In this document: piece by piece, positions 5,404-6,707 of the stretch
Numbering within the stretch: the first letter of the stretch is position 1
Layout: every line of letters starts with the position of its first letter
Assembly (NCBI GenBank): GCA_027451425.1
Contig: DAIDJH010000102.1
Coordinates: 1 to 6,707, forward strand
Reading direction: 5' to 3'
Length of the DNA stretch: 6,707 nucleotides
Source of the DNA: Bdellovibrionales bacterium
GTDB lineage: Bacteria > Bdellovibrionota > Bdellovibrionia > Bdellovibrionales > UBA1609
Notes under the pieces: model-generated
What the model was told of the DNA's origin: nothing
Seen by the model: only the letters and a program-made list of their open reading frames with translations
Database searches by the model: none
Position numbers and translations under genes: made by a program

Positions 5404-6707
5404 TGGTAGAAAATCCCGCCGAAGTTCTTCTTGATTTTCAAGTCGCCGCCTACGGTCTGCTGTGGCTGAGGCTTGTTCTGTACAGCGCGGTGTATTTCGG
5501 CTTTTTACTTCTTCAGCTTCTGCAAAGCGATTTTTTAAACATAGCGGTTTGGCAACCCGTGAACGGGTTGATGCTCGTGAGTTTTGTCGTTCACGCCGTC
5601 TCGCTCGAAGCGATTTCTCGAGTGACCAACACACGGCGTGTTTTAAAAGCCGTATTTCTGTTTGATGGCGTGGCGATTGTCGTACTCATGGCGGTGTTTG
5701 GTCGTGCGACATCGGCGTTTCTCTTTTTCTCGCTTCTCAATTGCGCTTTGGGGGGAGTAACGCTGGGAACGGAATTCGGCCTACAACTCGGTTTGTGGTC
5801 GGCGGCGCTAATCAACATACTTGTGGCGCTCTCGCCAAAGTTTATGCCGGATCAAATGCAAGCGACGTGGCTGGTGAACAACCTTTCGATTCTGACAGTG
5901 AGTGCCCTCGGCGGATTTCTCGGCGATCAAATCGAGTTTATCACTACCGATCTTCGCGAAACGCGTGAGGACGTCAAATCGCTGACCGATTTCAACGAGA
6001 TTATCATCGAGCACATTCCCTCGGGGATTTTGATGATCGATCAAAAGCGCGGCATCGTTCGCGCCAATCGTGGAGCGGCGAAAATATTCGGCGATTTGAG
6101 TCTTGTCGGCCGACCACTGCGTGACGTGGCTCCCGAGCTAGTTGCTGAAATTCAAATTTACGAAAACAATCCGACGACCGCATTCCATCGTGCCGAGGTC
6201 GATCACTACAATTATCGGCGTGAGAAATCTTTGATCGAGGTCATTATTTCGTCGGTAAAAGCACCCGTGCCCGCTCTGTCGAACTTTGCCCGATATCCTG
6301 GAGCGCAGCGCGGGCAACCGGAAAAGCAATATATTTTACTTCTGCAAAACGTGACGGAGTTGCGGAGTCTCGAATTCGAGCTTCAGCAGAAAGAGACGCT
6401 CGCGGCGGTTGGTCAATTGGCGGCGGGGATCGCCCACGAAATTCGCAACCCATTGGCAAGTATCAGCGGCAGCGTCCAATTGCTGCAGGCGAACGTGAAA
6501 ACGGTTACTCCCGAAGAAGGTAAACTGTTTAAAATTATTTTGAAAGAGATCGACAGGCTCAATAACCTTATCACGGAGTTTCTCGATTTTGTGCGGCCGA
6601 GCGTTCGCATTGAAGATCCCATACCGATCAACACTCTTCTCAAAGAGGTGAGCGAAGCGGTGAAGCTCAACGAACGGCTCAACCGCGAAGTGAAATTAAC
6701 TCTGGAT
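5403..6707 (+). CDS. pilS: PAS-domain membrane sensor histidine kinase, PilS type (3' end outside window)
   Basis: The frame stays open from ATG 5403 to the window edge, giving 435 residues with no stop. PilS senses pilin in the inner membrane and phosphorylates the activator PilR, which controls pilA through sigma-54. Seen: six hydrophobic helices (about 18-41, 53-71, 80-100, 103-122, 125-144 and 155-174); a short signalling helix (175-196); a PAS domain (about 197-320) with HIPSGILMID and VRANRGAAKIFG; then a HisKA domain. The H-box VGQLAAGIAHEIRNPLAS has phospho-acceptor His345, and the second helix IDRLNNLITEFLDFVRP (383-399) is typical. The catalytic ATPase domain lies beyond the window. 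The start overlaps the pilC TAA (TAATG), so translation is likely coupled; the G-rich tract ahead is too close for a standard ribosome site. The symbol rests on the six-helix topology plus the pilBTC neighbourhood; a generic NtrB-like kinase is the alternative. Confidence 0.88.
   Translation, partial: MVENPAEVLLDFQVAAYGLLWLRLVLYSAVYFGFLLLQLLQSDFLNIAVWQPVNGLMLVSFVVHAVSLEAISRVTNTRRVLKAVFLFDGVAIVVLMAVFGRATSAFLFFSLLNCALGGVTLGTEFGLQLGLWSAALINILVALSPKFMPDQMQATWLVNNLSILTVSALGGFLGDQIEFITTDLRETREDVKSLTDFNEIIIEHIPSGILMIDQKRGIVRANRGAAKIFGDLSLVGRPLRDVAPELVAEIQIYENNPTTAFHRAEVDHYNYRREKSLIEVIISSVKAPVPALSNFARYPGAQRGQPEKQYILLLQNVTELRSLEFELQQKETLAAVGQLAAGIAHEIRNPLASISGSVQLLQANVKTVTPEEGKLFKIILKEIDRLNNLITEFLDFVRPSVRIEDPIPINTLLKEVSEAVKLNERLNREVKLTLD

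Noticed and set aside
5462..5665. Short + strand frames inside the pilS region
   Set aside because: They are out of frame with the long uninterrupted frame from 5403 that encodes a clear membrane histidine kinase.

Overview
The window is one densely packed, co-oriented stretch: every gene I can support lies on the + strand. It holds the 3' end of a riboflavin kinase/FAD synthetase gene (ribF), a shikimate-dehydrogenase-fold gene (aroE-like), a 185-bp intergenic leader, and then the core of a type IV pilus (T4P) operon: pilB, pilT, pilC and the 5' part of pilS, which runs off the right edge. No tRNA, rRNA, CRISPR array, insertion sequence or phage gene was seen.

The pilB-pilT-pilC-pilS order is typical of Bdellovibrio-like bacteria and Myxococcota. 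The moderate base composition (roughly half GC by eye, not computed) and the ribF/aroE-like genes directly upstream of pilB make a Bdellovibrionota/Oligoflexia-type predator or relative my best guess. This rests on remembered gene order, not on a search.

Region by region: 1-338 is the riboflavin kinase domain of RibF. 345-1190 is an AroE-fold protein that keeps the dinucleotide-binding glycine loop and the NTTPMG motif but has lost several residues needed to bind and reduce dehydroshikimate. 1191-1375 holds no convincing gene; it contains a candidate -10 box, a short GC-rich hairpin and a strong ribosome binding site for pilB. 1376-5403 encodes the extension ATPase PilB, the retraction ATPase PilT and the inner-membrane platform PilC, with start and stop codons overlapping or abutting (GTGA, TAGATG). 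5403-6707 is a long frame with no stop codon, starting at a TAATG overlap with pilC. It encodes a six-helix membrane sensor, a PAS domain and a histidine kinase H-box, and is read as PilS.

Together pilB, pilT and pilC form the cytoplasmic/inner-membrane motor that extends and retracts the pilus. PilS, with a PilR regulator presumably just beyond the window, would tune pilin expression. The most unusual items are the degenerate AroE-like protein next to the motor genes, an uninterrupted run of nine A's in pilB where -1 slippage would release a free MshEN domain, and the altered c-di-GMP-binding motif in PilB. I did not find an obviously new multi-gene system; the window is mainly a conventional pilus locus with these oddities.
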